Below are positions 1 through 13,200 of a stretch of DNA of 64,000 bases, piece after piece; position 1 is the stretch's first letter, and each line of letters starts with the position of its first letter. The stretch covers positions 310,001 through 374,000 of the forward strand of contig JBBELK010000451.1 in the NCBI GenBank assembly GCA_037783545.1, in the 5' to 3' direction. This stretch comes from Henricia sp. BOLD:AAB3569 (Eukaryota > Echinodermata > Asteroidea > Spinulosida > Echinasteridae). The notes beneath the pieces were generated by a model. The model was not told where the DNA came from and did not search any database. It was given only the letters and a program-made list of their open reading frames with translations. Position numbers and translations under genes: made by a program.

Positions 1-1050
1 TTAGTTTTTTATTTTACACCTGACATGTTATTTTTCGTACAAAAATCATTAAAATGGCTTTTAAACCATTTTGTATGAATTGTACTTTATGTACTCACTC
101 TTTGAGATGGAAAGTATTTAAAGAATGTGTCCTGAATTTACAAAAACAAGATGTAAAATGTAACGGGGACACTATCATTGGACCCCTAATTTATAGAAAG
201 ACCCGGAAGGCAATTTATTGGTACATTGTACCATAGGAGTGAAAAACATTGAACAATTTCCTTGAAAATATAACTTTTTCTGCCATGTTCCATAGACTTA
301 ACACACGGCATCTCAGTGGCGACCAGTGAACGGAATTCAGTGATCACATTTTTAACTCAACCCATTTTTCCTATGAGTGTTGAGATTTTGATACCATATC
401 AATTGCCATATTTTTTTCATCACCATTCTGAAATTTCGCTTTCTCAATCTGTATATTTTCAAGGATATCGTCCACAAACCACAAGTTTTGGAAACTAATT
501 TATCTGGTTCCATAAAGCTGTGCATTTAACTACACCAACCTTTTAACCTCCACATCCATATTGGAGATTACAGATTTCCTGTTTTCTTCCCATGGATAGT
601 ATTTTATATGATTGTACATGTGGGATTAAAATGAAATCCGGTTTTCTGAACACTTTCTTTAACATGTATTTTCCTGGAAAATCTAAATTCCACATGTTCT
701 ATCTGGACATGTATGGGGTATGGCACTTTTACCATACGTTTATTGTTGCCAATGTTTACAAATTTAAATGTTATGGCCTTGAAAACTTTGGCCTTGATCA
801 TAAATAATATCTGTCTGATTTGTAGAGACCTTGTTTTATTGTACTTGTAGTATGGTATAAAACAGATGTACGATAGGTTTTGGCCCAATCAATATATTGA
901 AGAGAAATTTGGATAACATCTGTACACACCACATGTACATGAACTCATATCGCCATTTAGATTTATTACATCCCACTTTTTCCCCACAGTCTATGCCTTA
1001 TAACATCCATTACCACACTCCATGTTTACGCATTTGCTCTCTTTCCCTAG
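1..1050. other. No gene recognised (probable intron upstream of the first visible exon)
   Basis: AT-rich sequence with only short, compositionally poor open frames on both strands. No protein family, tRNA or clear terminal inverted repeat was seen. A pyrimidine-rich tract ending in TTTCCCTAG at 1042-1050 serves as the splice acceptor of the exon at 1051. That exon starts with the last base of a split codon, so at least one more exon must lie upstream, outside the window or unrecognised here. Confidence 0.5.
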
Positions 1051-1218
1051 GGTCGGTGTGACCAGGGGTCTGTCGCCCTCGCCCCTGGCTATGCCACTAG
1101 GCCGCCGCGGGGGACGGATTTTTTACCCCGCGCACCCAGTACTGGACGAGATGTGCCAGTCGCCAGTTGAGGAGCTTCAGTCACTCATAAACAGTTCTTG
1201 TTATGGTGATGCCGACAG
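1051..1218 (+). CDS. CCSER-like gene, first exon in the window
   Basis: Acceptor CTTTCCCTAG and donor GACAG|GTACCA. The exon begins with one base of a split codon and ends with two, exactly complementing the single leading base of the next exon at 5607. It encodes a Pro/Arg stretch and then an acidic segment (VLDEMCQSPVEELQSL). GC content is clearly above the flanking introns, as expected of coding sequence. The start methionine is not in this exon. Confidence 0.6.
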
Positions 1219-4200
1219 GTACCAGTTATTCTTCAGCTCTGTACAGTTATCTATGTTGAGTGTAGTGAACCAGTTAACTATGGGTGTGACCAAGGAACAT
1301 TCTATTTTTGGAAAGGGTACGGGGAGAAATGACAGCAAATTTTGTAAAAATTATTTTGTTAGAAAGGCAAAAAAACCAGTTTATATCGGGTAGCGATAGT
1401 AGAGCGATTTTCACAAGTGTGGCAAATACATGTACATGTATGTACACATGGACCACTTTGCAGGAAAAATACAAATTCTGCATACATTAGCATGATTAGG
1501 CTGAGTTCGGGCGGTCTGTTTTTGACGTATCCAGTTGTCTGAGAAAACAAGGAAAATCTGTGTCTATGCTTTCCTGAAATTTCCTGAAACCACTGTCTTA
1601 TTTAGGCTGGTTCCCTAGCTATACTGCACAGAAAACGAAGCCATAATATCATGGTACTATAGGGTCCTAGTTTCATTCATACAAGGGCGCCCTTGTAAAA
1701 AAGTGCTTGTGCACATGCATTTATATAAATTAATCTTTAATTATGGTTTTATTATAAAAAGATATCATCTCGGGCGGAATCCTCCCCTTCCCCTTTCCCC
1801 GCGCGCCCCCCAAACAAATTTTAAAAAAATAAAACTTTCCGTTTTTAAAAATATTGATAACTTTCGCAACCGTTGGGGTATCTGCCTCATATATACATAT
1901 GACATCACACTTTTGCCTGCTTAAAGTGGTTCAATCTTGCCTGAGATCGCATCACAGAGCATCTACATGTAGAATCAAAAATTTGACCTGGGCCTTAGCG
2001 CTACGCGCTCGCCATTTGATTGTCTTCACCATTTCATGCTTTTTAAAACATTTCACACCCACAATGTCACTATACACATAATTATTCATAGACATCTTTA
2101 ATACTTGATCACTAGTCACTACACTCAGCATAGGAAACTGTATTTTCTACCAGCATCACTTAATACTTTCTATTTGGTTTGCAGTACTAACGGTGCTTGG
2201 TTTCTCGGGAATCTTCTCTCTAGAATGTCACCCTTTCCATCTCTCTTCAACGACTCTTCCATACTACCTCATACTGTTTGTGTAGAGTGTCTTCTAATTT
2301 TGCACTTTCACCCTCTTTCTAGTAGGAGCTGTCACATAACATCTGCTTCATGCTACATGTAGAGTAGTGCTCTATTCTTGGTAGTGTAACATTATTTCTG
2401 TGCTACATTATCTGATTATATTTATATACACATGTTTATGAGGTGGCTGGTATACAAATATTAGGGGGCTTTCGATTACATGACAGAGAGAGACACTACG
2501 GTGAATAGAAGCTGTCTGCAACCGTCGTTGCACAAAATTTACCGTGCTACATACTGGTAAACCCATTTCGACTTTCACGACGATGCGTTATGTTATCAGC
2601 CACGTGACCCTAAAATGCGGTGGACCACCTCATGTCGCCGTTCTCTAAACAATGCCAAAATACCCCAAGGTACGTTGCAAAATTTGGAAGAGAACGAACA
2701 GACAAGGTCGTCGCATGCGCAGTAGATATGCGTGACGTCATTTCGGTGTATTTCACGTCGCCGTCGCGTAATCGAAAGCTCCATATTGATTGCAATGAGG
2801 GGCACGGTTAAGATTATAGGTCCAAGGTGATCTTGAAGCCAGGGGAATAGTCATGGCTTCGAGATCACCCAGGGCCTACATGTACATGTATAGTCCTAAC
2901 CATGACCTGAATAAAAAGCAGTCAGTATTTGTTTCCTTAGATTTTTGGTTAAAAGTAGACCAGGCAATTTGTAGTCCATCTAGTTTCAAATTCGGAAGCT
3001 GGTCTACGGCGGAAAGGTTGGTATCTACAGCGGAATATTGGCATCATATTTCACCCTCAGGACCCTTTCTCTTTTCACTGTGAGCCGCTTCTGTGATTTC
3101 CTTGAGGACTTCATTATCTACGAGATCAAAATTACTGAGTTTCCGCCATTTCCCTGTTTTCAACAAGGAAATGTTTACATGTAACACTGTTCATGCACAG
3201 TTATGCTACGAGCTGCATGTACATTTGTAAACCTGACTATGCTCAGGGCATAGTCGGAATTCTACAAGCACGGCATCTACATGTAGCTAATTCAATGCCC
3301 CCACTTTTAACCAATCAGATGACAGGAATCTACACATGAGGTACAAAGTGTACATGTATCTAGACCATGTGAAATGTATCTAGACCATGTGAAAGTGCCC
3401 TCTATTGTTATTGTGCCTCCCTTAATTATGCATAAATTTGCATAAATTTGCTTAGAGAATGATGTCAAGGGTCACACAATTTCAGAGCTGATCAGACGGG
3501 TGCAAACAAATGTATTACTGTGCAAAAATGTGTTACCGTGCAGACATTTGACGTTTAATAAAAATTTCATTTTATTTTTGCAACATTTTTTTCACCATTG
3601 CTAATAAACATAAACAGTTTTTTTAACCTTGTGGTTTTTATACTAAATGTTATGGCATAGATGGCCACTGAACCATATGGCCGTATGACTAATACAAACG
3701 GTATGTCAAAAGCAGGTCATTTATAAAAGTCAAAACATTTCTATTTAATAGTTTGACATCTGCAATTCACGCTTCACCGATCACATACAATTGGCTTTGG
3801 TATGGATTGGGTATTGTTATGACAGTACTGCCAACGTGTACAGCGCAGGAAAAAAATATGTATTTCATATGGACGGCGGTGGAACTAAAGTATTAGCCAT
3901 GTTTGAAATTATGAGTGCCAGTTTTAACACATGTAGTTTCGACAAAACCTCCTTTGTTGAGTCCTGGCAGTCACAGTAAGTTTTGTGATGTAAATTTTGT
4001 AAATTTTACTGAAGAACAATTAACAGAGTAAAGGCCTGTCTGCAGTGGACTTTTTTGTGAAAACTTACCGAGACGATGGGTACTTTTCCCATTTTAAGTC
4101 CAATGCGGACAGCCTAGGACGATTTCCTCTCAGTAACTTTCCCGAGTCCAGCGGTTACTCTTTCTGGCCAACCTCTGCCCAGGAAAATTTACCAGGTAAC

Positions 4201-7200
4201 TTTTCCCAAGACGAAGGTCCAATGCAGACACAGCGAGTCGGTAAAAGCGCTCTGGAAGCGTACATCCGGGCTGTGAAGGTTAAACTGCGGAAGGGACACT
4301 CTGCATGCTCTCCCACGATCTCGGTAAAATTTTACCGTGTCAAAAAGTCCAAATGCAGACAGCAGTATAATTTAGCCATTTTTCATTTCACAATCGTCTC
4401 GGTAAAACCTCCCAAAATGCAAGTCCAATGTGGACGCGGCTTAATATTAAGACTGTACATGTACTTCTAGTCATAATCGTGTCCGCATCTTGTAAAAAGT
4501 TACAGCAAGTCACAGATTCCATCGTCATCATGGTAATTCTTCAGTGTGTTCACACTAACATTTATTTTCAGCATGTACAGTAACATGTCACCACAATGTG
4601 TGTTCTACATGTGTGTATCATGGTTTTACACTACAATGCCCGTTCACACAGGACTTTTTAGCAATGTAAAACTTACAATTTTGGGTGTTTTTCCAGCTGT
4701 CCATATTTAACTAAAATTGGTAAAAATCTTCTGTAAATTTTACCAAAATTACATGTACATTGTACATGTACCTGTAGTCCAGTGTGGATGTGGACGCAGC
4801 TTAAGATAATGCATACATGTAGCCTACAGGTAGTTTTGCAAAACATGTACCTGCAGGTGCACTGATCTGTGTACACAGGGGTTTATGGGGTACTTGCATT
4901 GTTGTCCTATTTTCCCTTTTCTTTAGAATTCCTCTGTGGGGTACACTGTTCCTTTTGAATTTCTTTATGGGGTACCATTGTTCCATTGTGTTTGGTACCC
5001 CACAAGTGTGTCCATGTTAGACCACCCAGCTACAGGTACATATAATTAATTTAGCACACTGTGAACATTTGCCAAAATGGTAATTTCGTTACTGAACATC
5101 TACATGTACATATAATATGGTGGTGTCAAGTCTTTACAAGTGACTTTTGTTTTAAGATCATTCTGCAAAATCTTTTGAATGTTTTTTTATTTTCTTTGGT
5201 TAAACTGTTAAAGGTACATCATTTGCAGTGACCCCAATTTTTGTTTTTCATGAGTTGACAAAAAAAACCTTACTAAAATAGTTGCATGTACTAACGGTGG
5301 CACCAAACACCACATGAATTTATTTCGTTCCAAAATGGTATTTTGTGTGAGAAATTAACAATTGAAGGTGGTTTTCTAAAAAAAGTCTTTTGCAAAGGAC
5401 TTTTTACAATTCAACTTAAAACAAAAGCCATGAATGAATTTTTCAAGTTTTCTGAAGTATTACTGCCTCTATGTGGCTGAAATTTCTACACGGCAGTTTT
5501 AACAAAATTGGCTTTTAATCACGAGTGGAAATAACGTCATTTGTAACAGTTCACCAATCATGTACTCTATCTTTGAATGTCGTATCCATTCTTGTTTTAT
5601 TTCCAGAAACAAGAACGACAACACCAACTGCTCCCGTAACCGGTCCCAGAGCGGGCCAGGAACCAGCCATGCCCTACGCCCCCCTAGATGGCCTACTTTG
5701 CCCCCTGACGAGGATGGAACCATTGTACTGGATATGGCTGTATACAGGCACATGATTCAGGACATGACTTCTGTCAAGACCATGCTGTTTAAACTGAAGA
5801 GAGTGCTGCAAGCAGTAAGTTTATATGTATACAGGGTTGTAATGAGTCTCCCTCTGCTCGAGTCCCAAGTCAAGTCAAGTCAAACTGCCCTCGAGTCCCA
5901 AGTCAAGTCAAGTCAAACTGCCCTCGAGTCCCAAGTCAAGTCAAGTCAAACTGCCCTCGAGTCCCAAGTCAAGTCAAGTCAAACTGCCCTCGAGTCCAAA
6001 GTCAAGTCAAACTGCCCTCGAGTCCCAAGTCAAGTCAAGTCAAACTGCCCTCGAGTCCCAAGTCAAGTCAAGTCAAACTGCCCTCGAGTCCTAAGTCTTC
6101 ATGTTTTCTTTGCATTTCTCTTATCAAATCCAGGTTGACAGCTCTTCAAATCCATTTGAAAATTCCTCAGCATTTGCTGTAAGTTGAACCTTATTTGTGG
6201 CAGTAAATTTACATGCATTTGATTTGAGATACTAAAAAGTATTGACAAATGTAACCCAGTAGTTTGATATACATGTAGATTGAAACTGAAACGTAAGATT
6301 GATCATGATACGCACTGCATACTACTTGTGGCTTCCTTGAAGACAAAAAAACTGTTAGTCACAACAGTCTTTTGTAAAAGGCCTAATATATCATTTGTAA
6401 GATGACATTTTGGACGGATTCCAGGAATATGGGAATAGCATATCAAAAGTAGATGTGGTGGTCTAGTGGATAGCGTGTCCATATTTTACAATCATATTAC
6501 AAATATTAACAGAATAATTTCACTGGGCACATCACATTTTCAAGAAATAGTTGAAAATGCATGTAAAAAATGGAAGTTTTTGTCAATTTTATTGATTATC
6601 CATCCCTCACGCATAAAAACAACCTCCGCATAAAACTGTAAAGTCAATTTCAACATGTGATAAACTGGGTGTGTGTATTAACATCAGTAGATGTTCACTT
6701 TCGTTTTCATTTGTTATTGACTAAGGAAAGGTATTTGTCTCTTGATTTCCGTCCCTCACGCACGAAGGACGAAATTGGATCATGCTCTGGTACATTTATA
6801 GTTCCACATAAATCTATTATGTGGAATTTAAAAACCATAGGCCTACAGTGTTTTCTTTTTTCATTCTTTAGAATAAAAGCTACTTTTTTTTTTTTTTTTT
6901 TTTTTTTTAGATTTTGTGAAATTTTGTGAAATTTTGATAAGTCACATGCTTGTTGTGTTTTATATACAGAGTCCATGTAGCAGTCAGCCTACGAGTCCTG
7001 TGACTGAGGCTAACCCTATACAAGAAGTTATCATAGAAGAACTTAGAGAGGTAAGATCAACTTATAAAGGAAGGGACAACACTTGTTTGCAGATATCAAC
7101 GAATTTAATTAAAAATATTACCGATGTATTGCCCGGTGTAAAACCTTCATGAGAATCACAGAATCTTGTTATCAACGTCGACAACCCAATTAATTTTGAT

Positions 7201-10200
7201 GATAAACTCTGCAACTATGTGCTGCGCCATATTTGAAATTTTGAAAGGGATGATGACGTCAACTATGCAGCGATTGCATGGATGACGTCAAGACCGTGAT
7301 GCCTTGTTTCCTGACTCCCATACGCCATGAAGTGTGTGTAAATCTGTTGTGTACTGACTCACGCCCTTTCAAGTCCGAGCGCCAAACTGCAAAAGATGGC
7401 GACTTACATGAAGCGTACAGAGTTAGGCAACCCTTTGCGAGGCCTTTTTCCAAAACTCGACTTGGGCTCAGGCTCCGGCTCCCAAGTCTAGATTTGGAAA
7501 AAGGCCCAAGTGTTGTCCCTTCCTTTAAGAGGCTATCTACACAAAAAATAAGGGCGTGTTTCTACTTACATGTACATGTAGAATGATTCGATTACCATGT
7601 TGGAAATGCTTTGGTACCGTTTTCCATCCAGTAAAAACAACCTTAAATGATTAACAGACAACCTTTAATGTAACAGACAACCAATTGCATGAGGATCTCA
7701 GCGGTAAAGATGTGTAAAGTTTTCAATTTGTTTGACATTGCCTGTCAGACAACCATGATTTTGCTTCGCCCAAAAGTTGGTGCCTTTCTATAAAAAACAA
7801 GAAAAGCTTTTCTTGTTTTTGCAATGACTAAAGCAAATTGCACACTGTTTCCATTAGCTTTTTTAGTGATGATAATGAAAACCATTTGTATTTAACACTT
7901 AATAATTCGAACAATGAAGAGATCCGGTTGTAGTCATGCCTCGTGCTTATTGTAATAAGTAATTCAACGTCCGTTGTCGCCCTAATTCTTTCAGGAAAAC
8001 TCCGTTCTTCGCAAGGAAGTGAAGAATTTGCAGCAGCTTCTAGTAGACACACAACACCAGTTGAAAGATTTGCAAGTTCAATGTCGGAAGGTACGTGGGG
8101 GACACATGGAAATTGTTTTGTCGATCATTGGCAAGCAGGCTAGTTTTCAACTGATCTGGGACCGATTTCATAAAATCCATAAGCACCCGTTTTTTGATAA
8201 AGCAGTGCTCTCTCCATTTCATAAAACCCATTTTCTGCTAAAGTACCTAGTTAACCAAACCGCATGTTAACCTACCGATTTTTTGCTAGCATGACGTCAT
8301 CTTTTTTTCGTCACCAGACTCCGGGAAAATACGAGACACATATTCCAACAGATAACAACTTTCAGCTGTTGTTGAAATATCCCAGTAGGCATAATATATT
8401 TTATGAAATCTCTGCTTCAGAGATGATTTTCTTTTGTAATATTTAATATGGATTTTGATGTACTGAATTCAAATATTAAAACATTGGCCACTATTTTTAA
8501 GATATTGAAAGGAGCGTGTCCAGATCACATTTTTGAGGCCCCTCCCCCCCCCCCCAATTTTTCCCAGGGATGTTGAGATTCTTAAATATCCCATGGATGT
8601 TAAAATGCCTTACCAAGGCCGTCGGAAGCTATACGGTCACTGCGGTCTTGACCGTACAACTTTTCGTTAAAAAAATTTCGGGCCCGCGAACTCTGTACTC
8701 TGTCAACACTGTACTTCGTTTTCATGCTAAATAGAAGCTTTAAAGAAAAATGGAGTTTACAACGAATGATTATTAAATGTTTTTGACCGTACCAATATGA
8801 AAATGCTTCAGACGGCCCTGCCTACTCAAGGACACATGTACGACCGGGTATCGAACCCGCAACACAGAGTTTTCACCCGAATGTTGCAAGTCATTGACCC
8901 AAACCACTCGGCCACCGTACCTCATGTATATGTAGGCAGTGTAATTTACGATGATGTGTCATTTATGTACAGACATCACTTCAAACAAAAACAATGTATT
9001 ATTTTTGACCAAGCAGAAAAATGCATGCTCTAATTACGCAGATATTTTATTGCGGGTATGCATTCCACTTGAATGATTCTGTGTATTAAAAGACAATTGT
9101 ACCTGGATGACAGACACACATTGTCACAGGAATAGGCGAAAACAGTCAGTTGAAGAAAACAAAATAAAAAACTGAACCACACCAATATCCTAACTTATTG
9201 TGAGTAGTGTATTTCTAGATTAACGACATAACCAAGCCATTTCTTCCTATCTTAACAGGGCAAGCCCGAGCAACAACATGTCAGTACTCAGTTTACCAGC
9301 CAAATGCAGGCTACCAGTCCAACCAGGGACCAATCGTTTCAAGTCAATTTGCCAACAACTGTAAGTGTAACTGTTCATGTGTGTGTATTAATCTATACAT
9401 CGTTAATTTCTCTGATGTAAAAGCTGTCTTAGGGTTGACCTGCGATTGTCTTGCGCCGCGACGGAACACTCGGCATCAAGCAAAAAAGTAACGCTCGGCT
9501 CACGAAACTGAAAAAATGTGTGGGACTATCGCTGAACTATCAGCAACTTGGTACAAAATAATCACAACTATGCTATATTAGTAAGGTTTCGGTCGCACAC
9601 GGTTAGGCAGAACAATGACTTTTAGTGTATTTAGCATCATCGGTATGTGTGTGTTGTGGCGTTTACACAAATCTTTTCAGTGTAGTGTTGTCAACACTGA
9701 TAGCAATGCATCTACACCCTCGTAAAAAACGGACATTGAAAAGGTAAAGATTTTGGGATTTTGCTAAAGGTAGTCGTGATCACTAACAGTGCACGCCGAA
9801 ACCTCACCAGTGTCTTATAGTGTGTTTCTACAGAGAATGATTACTATTTTGGAAACGCCTTGATTCCGTTATCTGTCCAGAAAAAAACAGCCGTAAATGG
9901 TTATTTGCCGATGTGTGCAATGACAAATTAAAACTTGCTCGGAGAATGTACTAAAAATGGCTGATATTTTTTTGGTAGTTGAACGATAAGCATGCCAAAT
10001 AGACCGTATTGAATAACTGCCATCTTGTAGGGCAGTTTCTTTGTTCTTCGAGGACATGCATGGTTGCACATTTTGTGCTTACGTTGTTGACCAATTTAAA
10101 CAACAAAAGTTGCCCTACAAGATGACAGCTAATCAATGTGGTCTATAGAGCTTTTGCGCTGGCGGCCATGACAGGGGGCAGGTTTTCATATTCAAATGAT

Positions 10201-13200
10201 GCGACAATAGATCCACAAAGTGCCTACTCGTGCCTGATGCACAGTGACAATGTGACTGTCCCCTGTCATGGCCGCCGTGCAAAGGCTCTATACTGGTATT
10301 TTGTCTTGCAGTAAAAGCAGCCGCGATGGCGGTTAAAAGCGTTGCCCGCCGCATCGCCAAAAAGTGTTTAAAGCCAATGCCCGCCATTTTTGTTGTTGTT
10401 TTTCCCAAAGCCTATACACGCCAAGGCAAAATAAAACCTCGCAGAAGTTTTTCTACTGCTCCAACATGCACATGTTGAGCCTTATTCGAACTACACGTAC
10501 TTGTCCATTTTTGCTTAAAATTTGTATCCATAGTTCTGACAGCAACCGTTCAACTCCGCATATCTAAACATGTGCGATAATGAACCAGATTTATAATCTC
10601 ATTTTAATAGACCGACTTTTACCGTAAACTCCCAGGTACCTATTTAACGACGCCCCTTGACACAGGGGACAAAATTGGTCGTACGATGGTCATTATATCC
10701 GTCGTTTGGTAATCCCTAATAACCTCAACATGAGTCACTACAAGAGAGAGATTTTTTGGCCTTCGTGGATTCCGAACCTTAAAGCCCCAGTACACTTGCA
10801 ATTACCCAAAATTTTACTTCACGAGTCGACAAGAAAAACCCGACTAAAAATGTTACCTTTGTGGGAGAAATTGCCAACTGAAGGTGCTTTTTTACAATTT
10901 GTTATTGTGTGCAGACAATTTGTTTACCATTCATTCAACACAAAAACCATGCATGGATTTTTCAGGTTTTCTGAAGTATTACTGCATCTATGTGGCTGAA
11001 ATTTCTACAAGGCAGTTTATCAACATTATTCTTTAGTTATGTAATGCTGTTCCTGTTTTTAAATGTTTTTCAGTCATGTAATATGTCTTTAAGTGAATGG
11101 ATAAAAATGTTTGCGCACACATTTTTCATCAACCACCTTCAGTTGTTTATTTCTCACAGAAATACATTCATGTGGTGTTTGTTACCATTGCTATCAACAC
11201 TTTCAGTCATATTTTTCTTGTCAACTCATGAAGTAAAATACTTATGGCGTAAGTGGACTTGCGCAATTGGGTAAAGTTTCGTGAAATCGGCTGCTGGTCA
11301 ACCATTTAGAACAAGCCCACAGGGCACGGTCGCGTTGGTCGCTGGTACCCATCAGGCATTGAATTGATGCAGCATTTTGCATGGAACCAGTTGACTATTA
11401 ACTGAAGGCGTTCGCACTTGAACGTTAGTGCGCATGTGTGTTGCCAGGATATGCTAGTCGTGAATCAAACTTGCTTGATGTGACACAGGGAATCTGTCGA
11501 CAATGGTTAATCAGGCTGCATGTATGCTAACTGCTTTGTCATGATCAATATAATTCTGAATAGCTGGTAGGCTTTTAGTCCATTTAGAAATAATAGTAGG
11601 GTTACTTCTACGAAATCTGAGAGCACATTTCACCCTACATTGTTTTTGGATATAAGAGAGCAATGAGGTACTACATGTCCCTTCTAGAAATCTTTGCTAA
11701 AATTCGTGCAGTTATTTTGTCTCAAAAATGGCACTGGATGAATTTAAAGTCAGACAAAAAGACAGTCACAGGTTTCTACTACGGTATACGATAATTAATT
11801 AAAGCCATTTTGGAGAAAAATTAGGTGCTATGTCCCTTCTAAAATACTCTTTTAAAACATAATTTTTTTCTAAAATGGGCACTTGCTGCATTGAAAAAAT
11901 GGAACTACATGTTCTATAGTACACTGTACATGTACTGTATTTTGTCTCAAGATCATTTGGAAGTGCCTTGTATATTTCTTTTTGCAAAGGAAACTTGCAT
12001 CTGAGACGTTTTTGCACAATTCATCTTTTGTACAACAAACATCAGACATCTGAGGCAGTTGGTGATCACATATATATTTTGGACTTTTAAGAATCATCAG
12101 GCATACACGTGTGTTTTGGGGAACATGGTGCCATGAACATGTACCGGGTACCACCAAAATCTACCTTTTTTCATTATACATTTTCGTGTAGCTTTCTGCT
12201 CTTTTACCCCAATCCCCACTACCAAGAAAAATCGGAAGCAAAAACAATTGCTCAACCCCAACTGCTTTACTGACAAACTGCTGTCACACACAAAGTACCA
12301 GAAGCATGATATGCATTGGCACTCGCATAAACGATAATGTTCACAGTATGCATGTGTTGGCCAAGCAGTTGGTGCCCTTGTAAATATTTGATGCTTTGGT
12401 GCTTACGCATGCAGGATAAGATTTGCAAAATCTAGTGTCAGATATTCGGATATCCGGTTTTTAAGAATTTGAATACCCGGATTTTCAAAACAAAAATTCA
12501 AAAAATAATTCAGGATTTCTTTCAAAATTGAATGCAATCGTACTATTTAAACACCAGTTTCTCTTTCTCTGTATTTGTGTTTGTGTCATCCCCCTCCCCC
12601 CACCCTAGTCTTTCCCCTCTAAAGCTCCGCCCACCTCCAGTCCAACTCGTCGCAAATGCCGGGCTGAAGTCAGGTAAACGATTAACACCTCATTGGGTCA
12701 TTTTTTTAAACTTTAGGTCACAACTGGAATTTAAGAAATTTCATTATTGGAATCGATAGGTTAAATGATTCTAAAATAGCCTTACCAACTTACAGTTCCG
12801 ACGCAAGTGTTGGGTTTTCGAGAACTATTACGAAAAGACGGTACATTCACTTTGTTTTCGGCGATGTACTGTGCATGTTGCAAATGCACCGCACACACGC
12901 AGAAGTACAAGTAGACGACAACCTTGCACGCGCTTAAACATCGAGCACCAAAGCGGCCCAGAAACCAAACAGACTCGCCCGCTATCTCTTCACACACAGC
13001 TTCTCCAGCCACGCAAAGCACACAAAGGACGCCATACGTACACCATTTTATTATTATTTATTCAGCCATTTCTGCAATACACAAAATAGGCAAGGAGGAA
13101 CAAAAGTAACAACTGTGATCCAAGGACCTACTGCCCCACACACTATGCAAGCGGGTGTGGTAAAAACACCAACATTTCTTGAAAATTTAAAGCTTGCGCG

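Larger units (their letters stand above)
1219..5606 (+). other. Intron 1 of the CCSER-like gene
   Basis: About 4.4 kb without convincing coding sequence. It holds a TIR element (2463-2782), a small hairpin (2826-2869), two copies of a CAGTGGAC/GTCCA-ended element (4031-4445, 4628-4804) and a copy of the ATTTGCA repeat family (5210-5520). ACATGTAC words are frequent. Confidence 0.5.
9361..12608 (+). other. Intron 6 of the CCSER-like gene
   Basis: About 3.2 kb with no coding sequence recognised. It contains foldback segments (9995-10290), an ATTTGCA-family copy (10780-11270) and otherwise unique AT-rich DNA. Confidence 0.45.

Noticed and set aside
4045-4470. Open frame of 141 codons on the plus strand
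   Set aside because: It lies inside a MITE with inverted ends and repeated GTCCAATGCGGAC words; the composition is that of the repeat.
5815-6138. Extension of the exon 2 reading frame through the minisatellite
   Set aside because: A perfect GTAAGT donor at 5815 and the in-phase next exon at 6134 indicate intron. The open frame is due to the repeat period lacking stops.
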